Shown: piece by piece, positions 37,019 to 48,044 of the stretch
Layout of the letters: each line of letters starts with the position of its first letter
Numbering within the stretch: the stretch's first letter is position 1
DNA from: Rhodococcus sp. OK519
GTDB lineage: Bacteria; Actinomycetota; Actinomycetes; Mycobacteriales; Mycobacteriaceae
Assembly (NCBI RefSeq): GCF_003051005.1
Contig: NZ_QAOW01000004.1
Span: 62,001-126,000, forward strand
Direction of reading: 5' to 3'
Length of the DNA stretch: 64,000 nucleotides
Made by a program: the position numbers and the translations under genes
Notes under the pieces: model-generated
What the model was told of the DNA's origin: nothing
What the model saw: the letters and a program-made list of their open reading frames with translations, nothing else
Databases searched by the model: none

Positions 37019-37088
37019 GCGCCGGTGTTTGTGACCGGGAGCGCGCCACCATGCAGTGACACCCCGGGATTCGCGTGTTCGGATCGCA

Positions 37089-37682
37089 TTATCGGGCCAG
37101 GCTTTTGAGCCTTCCCCCACGCAACGAAGCGCAAAGTAGCGTGATGATGCCCAGGCCTACGGTCAGGCCGATCATCGAAAAAGCAACTCCGATCCCTTCT
37201 TGACTCGTCACCCCATTAGCCACGCCGGCAGACATGGCTGTAGACAAGCCTGCCGCACAAAACAGCGGTGATATGAGGGATCCAGAATTCACCCTCCTCG
37301 CATACATCGAAGTCAGGACAGCGAACGCCGTGAGCGTTACGCCCAAGGCCGCTATCTGCCAGGGAGGATAATCACTCGGAGGTGGATAACTGGGCCCTCG
37401 AGACCCTCCCTTGTCTCCAGTTGTCCAACTCAGCCAGCCCGCACAAGCGACAAACCCCAAAACGAAGGCCAGGACTCCTACTTGATGCCGCGATAGCCTC
37501 CCCGGACGACCCCATCGAGGCCAAAAACCGCGGCTCACGGATCCGGCGGGCCATTCGGAAACCTCGAAACCGGGAACCCTGCCCATCCGCCAGATCACCA
37601 GAGAAGTTGCCGCTGTGGGGATGACGACCAGCGGGATTTCCAGAGACGCGAAGTGGGACGGAGAAAAACTACTCCATGACAT
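37089..37682 (-). CDS. Hypothetical membrane protein
   Basis: A 197-residue protein with about five hydrophobic helices (IPLVVIPTAATSLVIW, VGVLAFVLGFVACAGWLSW, IAALGVTLTAFAVLTSM, a region near LISPLFCAAGLSTAMS, and SMIGLTVGLGIITLLC). A Pro/Tyr-rich loop (PSYPPPSDYPP) lies between helices two and three. No family was recognised. Local base composition is less GC-rich than its neighbours, suggesting acquisition. Confidence 0.5.
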   Translation of the reverse strand: MSWSSFSPSHFASLEIPLVVIPTAATSLVIWRMGRVPGFEVSEWPAGSVSRGFWPRWGRPGRLSRHQVGVLAFVLGFVACAGWLSWTTGDKGGSRGPSYPPPSDYPPWQIAALGVTLTAFAVLTSMYARRVNSGSLISPLFCAAGLSTAMSAGVANGVTSQEGIGVAFSMIGLTVGLGIITLLCASLRGGRLKSLAR

Positions 37683-37758
37683 TGCGGTGATCCTTCAATG
37701 CTCCTAGAAAGAAGGCGCCAGCCCAACCCGGATGCGGGGCCCAACCATTCCACATGAT

Positions 37759-38130
37759 CTACAGAGGATCGACGACCAACCACTGCACCGTGTTGCCTAC
37801 GTTCCAAAGTGCGCCCGGGTTGCCGAGAGCAGCCAGGTACGTGGCCCGAGCTTGTGCGCCGGCAATCTCACCGCTCGTCCCGGACGGTGGACTGGGCAAG
37901 AGGAACTCGGAGGGGTTCGGCCCTGGCCATACAGGTACGTCATCAGGCGAGATGTCGGTGTCGATGAAGGCTGGTCGATGTACGGCCACCCGGTCGGGAA
38001 TGGGCTTGGTTTCCGCAGCCTCGGTGATGCCCGTCCCCCCGGGAACATCATTGTTTCCGCTACTGCAACCCACCACGGCAAGAGCAAGACCTGCGACTAC
38101 CAAACCCACTACCGCACGACGTACCCGCAC
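37759..38130 (-). CDS. Small lipoprotein, paralogue of 21766-22137
   Basis: A 123-residue protein started at GTG 38130, with GGGGAG just upstream. The signal segment RVRRAVVGLVVAGLALAVVGC ends in a lipobox cysteine. The mature domain has PDRVAVHRPAF, DVPVWPGPNPSEFLLPSPPS and NPGALWNVGNTVQWLVVDPL. It is identical in length to, and clearly homologous with, the lipoprotein 16 kb to the left. Neither belongs to a family recognised here. Confidence 0.7.
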   Translation of the reverse strand: MRVRRAVVGLVVAGLALAVVGCSSGNNDVPGGTGITEAAETKPIPDRVAVHRPAFIDTDISPDDVPVWPGPNPSEFLLPSPPSGTSGEIAGAQARATYLAALGNPGALWNVGNTVQWLVVDPL

Positions 38131-38458
38131 TGTTACTCCCCTGCTGGCAACCGCCCCCATACGAGCCCACCATCCCATGTGGAGGGTTTCAACGAACCCG
38201 GAATCACGGCGTCCCACAGTCACGCCCGGGAACCTGTGTAAAGACGACCCCAGCGTCCCCGGAAGCGCCGAGTTCGCGCATGACCCGGGACGCCAGCGAC
38301 GCCACGCTGATTCGCCTCTCGGCAGTCGCACATGCATCGAGTCTGGGTCTGCATCAGCAAGCTTGGCCTTGTCGGTGCGCAGTAACACGCGCTGGGAACT
38401 CTCGATATGGACATAACGGCTACGCGAAAATACATTCACCTGATCGAGGAGTCCCGAT
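38131..38458. other. Intergenic region between divergent secreted-protein genes
   Basis: About 330 bases separate the leftward lipoprotein from the rightward secreted protein. This is probably a shared promoter region; no clear operator or hairpin was recognised. Confidence 0.4.
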
Positions 38459-38884
38459 ATGGCCCTGCCCACTCTCTCCGGGCGGCGTACCGGTGTCGTC
38501 CTCGCGTTGGCTTGCGCCGCGGTTGCACTCGGCTCGGCACCCGCCGGCGCGGAGCCCGCCAACCCGTCGAGTCCTCGCGGCGGTCTAGCGGCCGTCAATG
38601 ACGTGCTGGTCCCGCAGGACCCCGCCTTCTGGAACCCCGATGTCCGCGGAACCCGTGTACTGACTCCGATCCGGCCCGGGGAAACGGTGTACTGCGTGAG
38701 CGGCTACGACACGCCGCCCGGGTGCTCCACACTCGACAAGCATTGGTCCTCGCCGCAGCGCGACCTCGTGCACATCGACGTACCCATGATCGGGCGGTCG
38801 CCAGTACGCGTGTGGATGGACATCCTCCCCCGCCTCAACGAGGGTTCTCTCGGTCAACTGGTGCAACACTTCTTCGCTCGGTGA
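38459..38884 (+). CDS. Small secreted protein of unknown function
   Basis: A 141-residue protein. The signal peptide RTGVVLALACAAVALGSAPAGAEP has an AGA cleavage site near residue 31. The mature domain contains two cysteines (VYCVSGYDTPPGCST), likely a disulphide, and ends GQLVQHFFAR. No family was recognised. It starts at ATG 38459. Confidence 0.65.
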   Translation: MALPTLSGRRTGVVLALACAAVALGSAPAGAEPANPSSPRGGLAAVNDVLVPQDPAFWNPDVRGTRVLTPIRPGETVYCVSGYDTPPGCSTLDKHWSSPQRDLVHIDVPMIGRSPVRVWMDILPRLNEGSLGQLVQHFFAR

Positions 38885-39225
38885 CACAGTGCCGACATGC
38901 GTCGGCGTAGGTCGTGTGTGTCGATAGCGACACCGACGGGATCCGAGTCACAGGCCGTACGGGGTCATTTCAGATCACTTCATCTGCGTCCCATCTGGGT
39001 CAACCACAGGTGAATCCGATAAACCAAGGGCGCGAACGGTCCGTACCAGATCCCGTACGAATCTCCCATTGCGCGGTCCCCCTCATTTACAGGTTGTCCT
39101 CAGAACCGATTCCACCAACCAACGAAGAGATTCCACTCGAACAACCCTGGCCAACCCGAGTCCATCGGATTCGAGTGGTGCAGATCCGGCGGTAGACCAC
39201 TCACAGCTGCCTCCCTCAGGCACCT
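38885..39225. other. Gene-free 340-bp spacer
   Basis: This region is lower in GC than its neighbours. No gene, repeat or structured element was recognised between the secreted protein and the convergent kinase gene. Confidence 0.4.
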
Positions 39226-40725
39226 CTAGTGCGGCTGCCGAGACCATTCGGCGGTCGCGGCGGCGAGTGAATCATCGAGCGGACCGGAGGTGTCGATCAG
39301 GGCGGCCTCGGGCCACGGATCGGCGTCGTGGGCCATCGCGACTGCAACCGCCGGCGTGGCCTCCGAGTCGGAGTCGCGGCGGGCGGCGGCACGCTCGAGA
39401 AGACGGCGCTCGGTGAGCTCGGCGGGCGCCGTGCACCGAAGCTGGACCAGGTCCGAACAGGTCTCCGCCGCAGTCTCGGCGGCGCGGGCGCGATAGTCGT
39501 CGTGAGTCCACGACGCGTCGAGCACCACGGATCGTCCCTGAGCGAGGAACCGGTGTGCCCGCTCGAGCATCGACGCGTACACGAGGTCCGTCGAATCGGC
39601 CGAGTACCGCCCGCTGCGATAGTCGGGGGCGGGGGTCGAGGCGCGGTCGTCTGCGAACAGGTGCCGTCGGAGGTGGTCGCTCGAGATCAGTTCGGCTCCG
39701 ACGAGCTCCGCGAGGCGGGCCGCGAGCGTGGACTTGCCGGTCGCGGGCAGTCCCCCGACAACGGCGAGGCGACACCGGGCCTGCTCGAGGTGCTCTTCGG
39801 CGAGCGCGGTGTGCTTCAGCGCATCGTCGGCCGACGCGGCCCGGCCCTGGAGATATCGGACGCAGTCGACTTTGGCCCGCATGAACGCGCGGTATGCGAT
39901 GTAGTGGTGGACGAGCGAATCGGGCGCCGTCTCGGCGGCACGGTCGGTGTAGCCGAGCAGGAGACGCTCGGCGAGGTCCGGCCTGCCCTGGAACTCCAGG
40001 TCCATCGCGAGGCATGCGATGTCGTCGATCCGGTCGATGTACCGGAGTCGGTCGTCGAATTCGAGGCAGTCCAGGATCCGGGGGCCGTCGTCGAGGCAGA
40101 AGATGTCGTCGCTGAGCAGATCGGCGTGTCCGTCGACGATGCATCCGTCGGTGATCCGCTGCCCGAACAGGGCGCTGCGGCCGTCGAGATAGTGGTCGAC
40201 TGCGCGGGTGATGGCGTCCAGGCGGCCCGCGTCGATCACCCGCTGGTCAAGTTTCCGGGTCTCGCGCAGATTGTCGTGCCAGCGCCGGCGGACGGCGTCG
40301 ACGGTGCCCGCCCGGTCGATCTCCGGGCCGCGGGCGGCGACTCGATGGAAATCGGCAACGATGCGGGCGATGGAGTCGACCGCGGCCGCGCACACGGTGG
40401 AGCGGTCGCGCGCCAGAATCGAGAGGCGCGCCTGCTCGGGCATGCGCCGCATCACCACCATCGGCTCGCCGACACCGCCGTCCGGATTCCCGAGTTCGGC
40501 CACCCCGAGGTAGACGTCGGGGGCCAGTCGGCGGTTCAGCTCGACCTCGCGTTCACACACCGCCACGCGCGCAGCGCGGGTGCGGAAGTCGAGGAACTCG
40601 GTGCGGATCGGCTTCTTGGTCTTGTAGACGCGATCGCCGAGGAGGATCACGACCCCCGAGTGCGTTTCGTGCAGCCCGGCGAAGGGCTGTTCGGGCGGCG
40701 TCGACGACGGATCAGCCGGCTTCAC
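39226..40725 (-). CDS. Rv2004c-like bifunctional aminoglycoside-phosphotransferase-fold/AAA kinase
   Basis: A 499-residue protein when started at GTG 40725; the longer frame upstream would read through the His-rich gene. Residues ~15-320 form an APH-like kinase fold: VVILLGDRVYKTKKPIRTEFLDF, the catalytic VDGHADLLSDDIFC, and LEFDDRLRYIDRIDD. Residues ~330-499 are a P-loop kinase: VVGGLPATGKSTLAARLAE and SVVLDASWTHDDYR. This two-domain layout matches mycobacterial Rv2004c, a DosR-regulon gene of unknown substrate. Its 5' end overlaps the His-rich gene by 14 bases, implying translational coupling. Confidence 0.85.
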   Translation of the reverse strand: MKPADPSSTPPEQPFAGLHETHSGVVILLGDRVYKTKKPIRTEFLDFRTRAARVAVCEREVELNRRLAPDVYLGVAELGNPDGGVGEPMVVMRRMPEQARLSILARDRSTVCAAAVDSIARIVADFHRVAARGPEIDRAGTVDAVRRRWHDNLRETRKLDQRVIDAGRLDAITRAVDHYLDGRSALFGQRITDGCIVDGHADLLSDDIFCLDDGPRILDCLEFDDRLRYIDRIDDIACLAMDLEFQGRPDLAERLLLGYTDRAAETAPDSLVHHYIAYRAFMRAKVDCVRYLQGRAASADDALKHTALAEEHLEQARCRLAVVGGLPATGKSTLAARLAELVGAELISSDHLRRHLFADDRASTPAPDYRSGRYSADSTDLVYASMLERAHRFLAQGRSVVLDASWTHDDYRARAAETAAETCSDLVQLRCTAPAELTERRLLERAAARRDSDSEATPAVAVAMAHDADPWPEAALIDTSGPLDDSLAAATAEWSRQPH

Positions 40726-40882
40726 CGTGCTCGTCGTAGTGGCCCTCGTGTTCGGCATGGCGGTGCCCGTCGTGGATGTAGTCGACATGATCGCCGTGCT
40801 GCACCGTTTCGTGGCCGCAGTCCTTGCCGTGGACGTGCGGGTGGTCGGCCGGATCGTGTGCGTGATGCTCGGAAGCCGTCAT
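40712..40882 (-). CDS. Histidine-rich metal-binding microprotein (56 aa)
   Basis: An open frame of 56 codons from ATG 40882 encodes a protein with 15 histidines: TASEHHAHDPADHPHVHG, KDCGHETVQHGDHVDYIHDG, HRHAEHEGHYDEHGEAG. It closely resembles short His-rich proteins widespread in actinobacteria, sometimes annotated as zinc-permease fragments. The AT-HVDYIHDGHRH core is the family's conserved part. It likely binds Zn or Ni, acting as a buffer or sensor. It precedes and overlaps the Rv2004c-like kinase gene by 14 bases. It is easily missed because of its size. Confidence 0.8.
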   Translation of the reverse strand: MTASEHHAHDPADHPHVHGKDCGHETVQHGDHVDYIHDGHRHAEHEGHYDEHGEAG

Positions 40883-40967
40883 GGTTCTGCCCTTTCGGTC
40901 TGCTCCACGCTGACGTTTCCCACGGTAGTGCGGTTCGCCACGCGTCGGGACGTTTCCGTACGACGGG

Positions 40968-41300
40968 TCAGCGGAAGCGTTCGGCGCCGCGCGCCATCAC
41001 GACCAGTCGGTCGGAGAGAGTGGCGAGTTCCCCGGCGTCCGCTCCCTCCGCGACGGCGGTGGCGACGTCCTCGGCCGCGCAGCGCAACTCGAACAGTCTG
41101 TCGGACAGTGCGGACGCCTCGTCGGAGGTGAGAACCAGGGCGTCGGCAGGGATCGACGTCCCCTTGACCGCGTTGCGCTGCTCGTAGGCGCGCTGGCGGC
41201 AGGATTGACGGCAGTAGCGTCGGCGACGCCCGATCCCGGCCGGAGCGACCTCACGCCCGCACCACACACACGATTCGGGTCTCCGGGAAGCTGCGGCCAT
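40968..41300 (-). CDS. Small zinc-finger protein divergent from rbpA
   Basis: A 110-residue protein when started at ATG 41300. The N-terminus has a zinc knuckle, SCVWCGREV...GRRRRYCRQSCRQRAYEQR (C-x2-C ... C-x3-C), similar to FCS/MYM-type treble-clef motifs. A helical C-terminal domain rich in Ala, Glu and Leu follows and is probably dimeric. It is conserved next to rbpA in corynebacteriales; its function is unknown. Confidence 0.8.
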   Translation of the reverse strand: MAAASRRPESCVWCGREVAPAGIGRRRRYCRQSCRQRAYEQRNAVKGTSIPADALVLTSDEASALSDRLFELRCAAEDVATAVAEGADAGELATLSDRLVVMARGAERFR

Positions 41301-41472
41301 GGTCGAACACCTTACTGCGGGCAATGGAACGGGCGCCCGGTAAGATAGGGCGGCCGCATCCACGTGAGCCTCGGGAACGATCCGGGATTCCGGGACGTTG
41401 TAGTTGGTTGTGAACGCTCGGTGCGCCGCCCTAGGCGAACTGGCGCGGTGACGAACGAAGAGAGGACACACC

Positions 41473-41811
41473 ATGGCAGATCGCGTACTTCGAGGTAGCC
41501 GGCTCGGAGCGGTGAGCTACGAGACCGATCGTGACCACGACCTGGCCCCCCGCCGCATCGCTCGATACCGGTGCGACAACGGCGAGGAGTTCGACGTCCC
41601 CTTCGCCGACGAGGCCGAGATTCCCGGCGTCTGGATGTGCAAGAACGGACTCGAGGGCTCGTTGCTCGAAGGCGTCGCGCCCGAGGTGAAGAAGGTCAAG
41701 CCCCCGCGCACCCACTGGGACATGCTGCTCGAGCGTCGCTCCGTCGACGAGCTCGAGGAGCTGCTGAAGGAGCGCCTGGACCTGCTCAAGGCCAAGCGTC
41801 GCGGAGCTTGA
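41473..41811 (+). CDS. rbpA: RNA polymerase-binding protein RbpA
   Basis: A 112-residue protein that aligns with RbpA along its full length: N-terminal tail MADRVLRGSRLGAVSYETDR, the RbpA core with zinc-site cysteines (RYRCDNGEEFDVPFADEAEI and VWMCKNGLEG), a basic linker with RTHWDMLLERR, and the sigma-interacting ERRSVDELEELLKERLDLL. It stabilises the open complex with SigA/SigB-type sigma factors and is essential or important for growth in this order. A possible -10 (TAAGAT, 41341-41346) lies ~130 bases upstream. Two hairpins follow the gene. Confidence 0.97.
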   Translation: MADRVLRGSRLGAVSYETDRDHDLAPRRIARYRCDNGEEFDVPFADEAEIPGVWMCKNGLEGSLLEGVAPEVKKVKPPRTHWDMLLERRSVDELEELLKERLDLLKAKRRGA

Positions 41812-41838
41812 TCGCGTAAGCGCCTCGCACCATCGTCA

Positions 41839-41870
41839 CGGCGCCGCCACGACCTGTCGTGGCGGCGCCG
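41839..41870 (+). terminator. 14-bp perfect hairpin after rbpA
   Basis: Bases 41839-41852 pair with 41857-41870 around a CCTG loop, 28 bases after the rbpA stop. Confidence 0.65.
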
Positions 41871-41883
41871 ACGTGTATCCAGG

Positions 41884-41920
41884 AGCTTCCCCGTTTCCGA
41901 ACGGAAACGGGGAAGCTTTT
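41884..41920 (+). terminator. Second terminator with U-tract, shared by convergent genes
   Basis: AGCTTCCCCGTTTCCG (41884-41899) pairs with 41902-41917 and is followed by TTTT on the plus strand, giving a textbook intrinsic terminator for rbpA. It directly abuts the stop of the convergent lipase gene at 41920. Confidence 0.8.
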
Positions 41921-43161
41921 CAGCAGTTGCTGGGTGCGGGTTCGCCGCGGAACCGGGCGTCGAGGTAGTCCAGCGCGCGCGGCGCACCCAGCACGGCCGT
42001 CGTGAGGTGGTCCGGGCTGGGGAACAGTTCCGACTCGACCGTCGCCCCGGCTCGGCAGTACCGCTGCAGCGTCGTCGCGATGGAGTCGACAGGGATCAGC
42101 ACGTCCGTCGGGCTGTGCCATTCGAACAGCGGCGCGGTGGGCACCCCCGGATAGTCCTCGACGCTGTTGTCGGACAAGACCTCTCGTGCTCCAGGGCTGG
42201 AGAGCAGGTCGGTCGTCGTGGCGATCTCCGACGCACTGTGGCCGGCTCCGGTCGCCAGGATGTCGTTGGTGCAGGCGTCGGCGACCGCGTCCCGCATGGC
42301 CAGGCCGCGGGCGTTCAACTGCTCGCTCACCGGTAGTCGATCGGGGTACTCGCGTTCGAGGCCGATGGCCGCCGCGAGCGCCAGCCCGAACGCCGGGTGC
42401 GGAGCGGTTCCGAGGCCCTGGGCCATCTTGCCGAGGTTCATCGGCACGCCGCCCGCCGCGACCCCGACGATGTTCAGCTCCGGCGCGTACGACGGCGCCA
42501 GCGCCGCCGCGAACGACGTGGCCATTCCTCCCCCGGAATAGCCGGCCATCGCGACCGGGCTCGCCGCCAGTCCCAGCTCCGGCATGCGCTGCGCGGCCCG
42601 GATCCCGTCCAGCGTGATCTGTCCGCCGAGCCTGGCCGCGCCGTATGCGCTGGCCGGGCCCAGATGATCCGGCAGGGCGACGGTCCAGCCACGGGTGAGT
42701 GCCACGTTGAGTGCCGGAGCCTCGCGAATCATGAGATTGGGGTCGTTCGTGAAGAGCGTGCGCGACGGGGCACACCGGGCGCCGAGTGCGTTGATGATGT
42801 GCTGGTACGACAGCAGTGGACCCGACGATGGCCGCGCGTCGGGGACGAGGAGCGTGCTGACGGCCGCGATCGGGCCGCCCTCCGATCCGGTCGAGCGGAA
42901 GCGGACCTGCCAGACGGTGGTGTTCGGAAACTGTGGAAGCAGCGGCATGCGGCGGGCCGCGAGCACGTCCCCGGGTGCGGACCCGGCCAGGTCGCCGGAC
43001 TGGCCGTAGAACGGATCGGGGTCGGCCGCCGGCAGCACCGGCGCGGCAGTCGCCGGGCCGGTGACCGGTGCGACGAGCACCGCCACCGCGACAACGAGTG
43101 CTCGGGTCACACGACTCGTGAACCCGGCGCGGAGCGGCGGTGGTAACAGAGCGAACGGCAT
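41920..43161 (-). CDS. Secreted lipase (PF03583-like secretory lipase family)
   Basis: A 413-residue protein when started at ATG 43161, with GAGGGGG just upstream. A signal peptide is present (TRALVVAVAVLVAPVTGPATAAP). The alpha/beta-hydrolase nucleophile elbow is AMAGYSGGGMATSFAAALAP; later ones are FEWHSPTDVLIPVDS (acid) and LFPSPDHLTTAVLG (histidine). The size and the G-Y-S-G-G motif match the LIP/secretory lipase family found in Candida and many corynebacteriales. It would hydrolyse extracellular lipids or esters. Confidence 0.9.
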   Translation of the reverse strand: MPFALLPPPLRAGFTSRVTRALVVAVAVLVAPVTGPATAAPVLPAADPDPFYGQSGDLAGSAPGDVLAARRMPLLPQFPNTTVWQVRFRSTGSEGGPIAAVSTLLVPDARPSSGPLLSYQHIINALGARCAPSRTLFTNDPNLMIREAPALNVALTRGWTVALPDHLGPASAYGAARLGGQITLDGIRAAQRMPELGLAASPVAMAGYSGGGMATSFAAALAPSYAPELNIVGVAAGGVPMNLGKMAQGLGTAPHPAFGLALAAAIGLEREYPDRLPVSEQLNARGLAMRDAVADACTNDILATGAGHSASEIATTTDLLSSPGAREVLSDNSVEDYPGVPTAPLFEWHSPTDVLIPVDSIATTLQRYCRAGATVESELFPSPDHLTTAVLGAPRALDYLDARFRGEPAPSNC

Positions 43162-43586
43162 CGATATCCCCCTCGAAAAGCGCGGCACCACAAACAGTTC
43201 ATGTCCACCGAAACCACGCATTTCAGATCTCCCCGTGGATCTGCGGGCGCTTTGCGTTCGGTCGAACGGCGCCCCAGCTTATGCGACGCCGGCACCGGAG
43301 CCGAGCTGTTCCCGCGAACCACGTTGCGGCACGGTGTGATTCACTTTCGAATACCGCGCGATCGCGTGCGCTGCAATCGAATCCGGACACATCACGGCAT
43401 TCGTGACCGCATCGAAACCGAACCGTTCGGGCTGCCGGTTCGCCGCCTCCGCAATCTGGCCGAAGATTCGCCACGCCCCTGCCCCCGTGCCATCATGAAA
43501 GGAACGCATGAAGCCAGCGGAACCGGCTGACGCGATCGCTCGCAGATCTACCGCGCAGGTCCAGCAGACGTAAGGCGAGGTGGCGT
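43162..43586. other. Intergenic region upstream of pap operon
   Basis: This ~425-bp region separates the divergent lipase and pap genes and should hold the operon promoter. It is less GC-rich around 43320-43400. No clear operator or promoter was singled out. Confidence 0.4.
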
Positions 43587-43958
43587 ATGGACGACACCAG
43601 CGGCCCGGTCACGGCCGACACCTCAGAACCACCCACGGGAACGCTTCCGGCCGACGAGCAGAGTCTCGTCCACCTCCGATCCGAGCTCGACGACATCGAT
43701 CGCCGATTCCTCGAGGACATCCGGGCACGGATTGACGTGTGTGTCCGGATCGCCGAGGTCAAGCGACATCGCAGCATTCCGATGATGCAGCCTCAGCGGG
43801 TGAATCTGGTCCAGGATCGCGCGGCGGAGTTCGCTCGTTCCAATGGGCTGTCACCGGAGTTTCTGCGCAGACTGTACGAGGTGATGATCGGAGAGACGTG
43901 TCGGATCGAGGACGTCGTCATCGGGGCGGACGGCGATGCGAATCGTGCAATGGGCTGA
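43587..43958 (+). CDS. papB: 4-Amino-4-deoxychorismate mutase (AroQ fold)
   Basis: A 123-residue AroQ-type mutase. After a ~27-residue flexible N-terminus, helix one has SLVHLRSELDDIDRRFLEDIRARIDVCVRIAEVKRHRSIPMMQPQR, with the conserved Arg and Lys of the chorismate site; helix two/three has FLRRLYEVMIGETCRIED. Alone it could be a chorismate mutase. Placement directly before a PabAB fusion and a TyrA-like dehydrogenase points to PapB/CmlD, which turns 4-amino-4-deoxychorismate into 4-amino-4-deoxyprephenate. It starts at ATG 43587 with GGCGAGG upstream, and it ends eight bases before the next predicted start. Confidence 0.82.
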   Translation: MDDTSGPVTADTSEPPTGTLPADEQSLVHLRSELDDIDRRFLEDIRARIDVCVRIAEVKRHRSIPMMQPQRVNLVQDRAAEFARSNGLSPEFLRRLYEVMIGETCRIEDVVIGADGDANRAMG

Positions 43959-43965
43959 TGGCACC

Positions 43966-46097
<2,132 letters not shown>

Positions 46098-46101
<4 letters not shown>

Positions 46102-47021
46102 CCACACGTGCCGACCCCACCACGTGCGGGCTGGTGATCGTGGGCGGGGCGGGCGCGGTGGGCTCGCTGCTCGCGGAATCGGCACGCGTGGGTGGGGATT
46201 CGGTGACTGTGATCGACTCGGCCCCGCCGCGACCGGTGTGCGACGCGCTGCCCGGCGACGTCACCGCGCCGGGCGCGGAGATCCGCGCGGCCCTCGCCGG
46301 CGCCGACACGGTGATTCTCGCGGTCCCCGAGAGCGTGGCGCTCGACGCCGTCCCCATCGTCGACAGGCTGATGCGCCCCGGCGCGGTGCTGGTGGAGACG
46401 CTGTCCGTCAAGTCGCGGGTCCATCGCGTTCTGCACGAGGATGCCCCGACGCGGCCCGCGGTGGGGATCAATCCGATGTTCGCGCCGGGTCTGGGGATGC
46501 AGGGGCGGCCGGTCGCCGCGGTGATCCACCGCGACTCCCCCGACGTCGAGCGGTTTCTGGGTGCCGTGACCGGCTGGGGCGGACGGGTGATCCGGGTGAG
46601 CGCGGACGACCACGATCGCACCGCCGCGGCGACGCAGGCGCTCACCCACGCGGCGGTCCTCGGGTTCGGGTTGGCGCTCGGCGAACTCGCCGTCGACGCC
46701 GACACCCTGGTCGGGGCGGCGCCGCCGCCGCACGCGACGCTGCTGGCGCTGCTGGCGCGGATCGGTTCGGGTGCCCCCGAGGTGTACTACGACATCCAGG
46801 CAGGAAATCCGCACGCGGCCACGGCCCGGGCGGCTCTGGCCGCGGCGCTGCACCGACTGTCCGCGGCCGTCGCGCACGGCGACGAGCGCGAGTTCGGGGC
46901 GCTCATGGCGGCCGCGATCGCGCCGCTCGGCGACCATGGCGAGCACTACCGGACGCTGTGCGAGGACCTGTTCACCGGCCCGCTCGCGCCGGGCGATCGA
47001 CCGGAGGGGGGAACACCGTGA
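46098..47021 (+). CDS. papC: 4-Amino-4-deoxyprephenate dehydrogenase (TyrA/PapC-like)
   Basis: A 307-residue protein starting at GTG 46098. The Rossmann motif LVIVGGAGAVGSLLAESARV is at residues ~12-31. The TyrA-type active-site region VGINPMFAPGLGMQGRPVAAV contains the family's conserved N-P-M-F (H replaced within the usual H-P-M-F context). A C-terminal helical domain has AATQALTHAAVLGFGLALGEL. In the PAPA pathway this enzyme oxidatively decarboxylates aminodeoxyprephenate to p-aminophenylpyruvate, which a general aminotransferase converts to p-aminophenylalanine. No aminotransferase gene is adjacent. Its stop overlaps the N-oxygenase start (GTGA). Confidence 0.85.
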
Positions 47022-48016
47022 CCGACAACGTTTTCGGGGACGAGGCCGCCGAACATGAGAGGCTGCTGCGGTTGCCGTCGCTGCCGCCGTTCGACCCGTC
47101 CGATCGGGTGGAGAGCGCGGTCATCGGCGCTCTTGCCGGCAGTTGGCCGCGGCGCGCCGTCGTCAAGCGCCCCGAACCCGACCTCGACGACCTGTTCGAC
47201 CCGGCGAAGGCGGACTACCCGCAGACGCTGATCCCCTTCCACGACCACGACCTGTTCGCGAAGGTGGACGAGCCGACGCGAGACCGGGTCCTGGCGTGGG
47301 CGTGGATCGGCTACAACAAGAACGTCATGGACGTCGAACAGTACGTGGTCAATCCGGGATTTCGGCTGCTGTCGCAGGACGCGTTCGGCACCGGACTCGG
47401 CGACCCGCTCACCATCGCGACGATGCAAGCGATGGTCGACGAGCAGTACCACACCCTCATGCACCTGAATGCGAGCGCGCTGACCCGGCGGCGGCGGGGC
47501 TGGGACCTACCGGAGAGCCGGCTGCCGTACGGGCCGACGGTCCGGCATCATCGAGCGGCCGTCGACGCCGCGGACTCCCCTCGGGGCGCGGCGCTGGTGT
47601 CGCTGGCGTTCACGACCGTCGCCGAGACCTCGATCAGCTCCTACCTGGGTCTGATGACCGACGACGAGGACCTGCAGCCGGTCAACCGCGCCACCGTCGT
47701 GCTGCACCGCCGCGACGAATACTGTCACTCCTCCATCGCCGGCGAGCTGCTGAAGATCGTGTTCGAGCGTCTGGGCGGCGACGACCGGCGAATCCTGCTG
47801 GCCGGACTCGCGGACGGGCTCGAGGCGTTCCGATCGAACGACTTCGCGACGTGGTCGGCGGTGTTGGAGCACGAGAACGTCCGCGGTGCGGACAGGATCG
47901 TCGCGGCCGCCGCGCACGACGCGGGCCGACAACGCTTGGTGCAGGACTGCAGCGCGATCCGGCGTCTGTGCGACGACCTCGGGGTGAGCGACGACGTTCC
48001 CTACGAGTGGTCGTGA
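47018..48016 (+). CDS. AurF/CmlI-type di-iron arylamine N-oxygenase
   Basis: A 332-residue protein starting at GTG 47018, with GGAGGGGGG upstream. All seven di-iron ligands of AurF are conserved in order and spacing: Glu107 (MDVEQYVVNPG), Glu142 and His145 (DEQYHTLMH), Glu203 (TVAETSISS), His230, Glu234 and His237 (LHRRDEYCH). AurF and CmlI oxidise an aryl amine stepwise to a nitro group. Here the likely substrate is p-aminophenylalanine, its pyruvate, or the aryl amine of a carrier-bound or finished peptide. It is the fourth gene of the coupled pap operon and converges with the NRPS side. Confidence 0.9.
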   Translation: MTDNVFGDEAAEHERLLRLPSLPPFDPSDRVESAVIGALAGSWPRRAVVKRPEPDLDDLFDPAKADYPQTLIPFHDHDLFAKVDEPTRDRVLAWAWIGYNKNVMDVEQYVVNPGFRLLSQDAFGTGLGDPLTIATMQAMVDEQYHTLMHLNASALTRRRRGWDLPESRLPYGPTVRHHRAAVDAADSPRGAALVSLAFTTVAETSISSYLGLMTDDEDLQPVNRATVVLHRRDEYCHSSIAGELLKIVFERLGGDDRRILLAGLADGLEAFRSNDFATWSAVLEHENVRGADRIVAAAAHDAGRQRLVQDCSAIRRLCDDLGVSDDVPYEWS

Positions 48017-48044
48017 CGACCGCCCGTAGGGCGCCGGGCGCGGT

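Noticed and set aside
43936-43965. Upstream ATG 43936 as the papA start
   Set aside because: It would overlap papB by 23 bases and add ten residues absent from the usual start just before RTLLIDNYDSFTYNL; ATG 43966 fits the family better.
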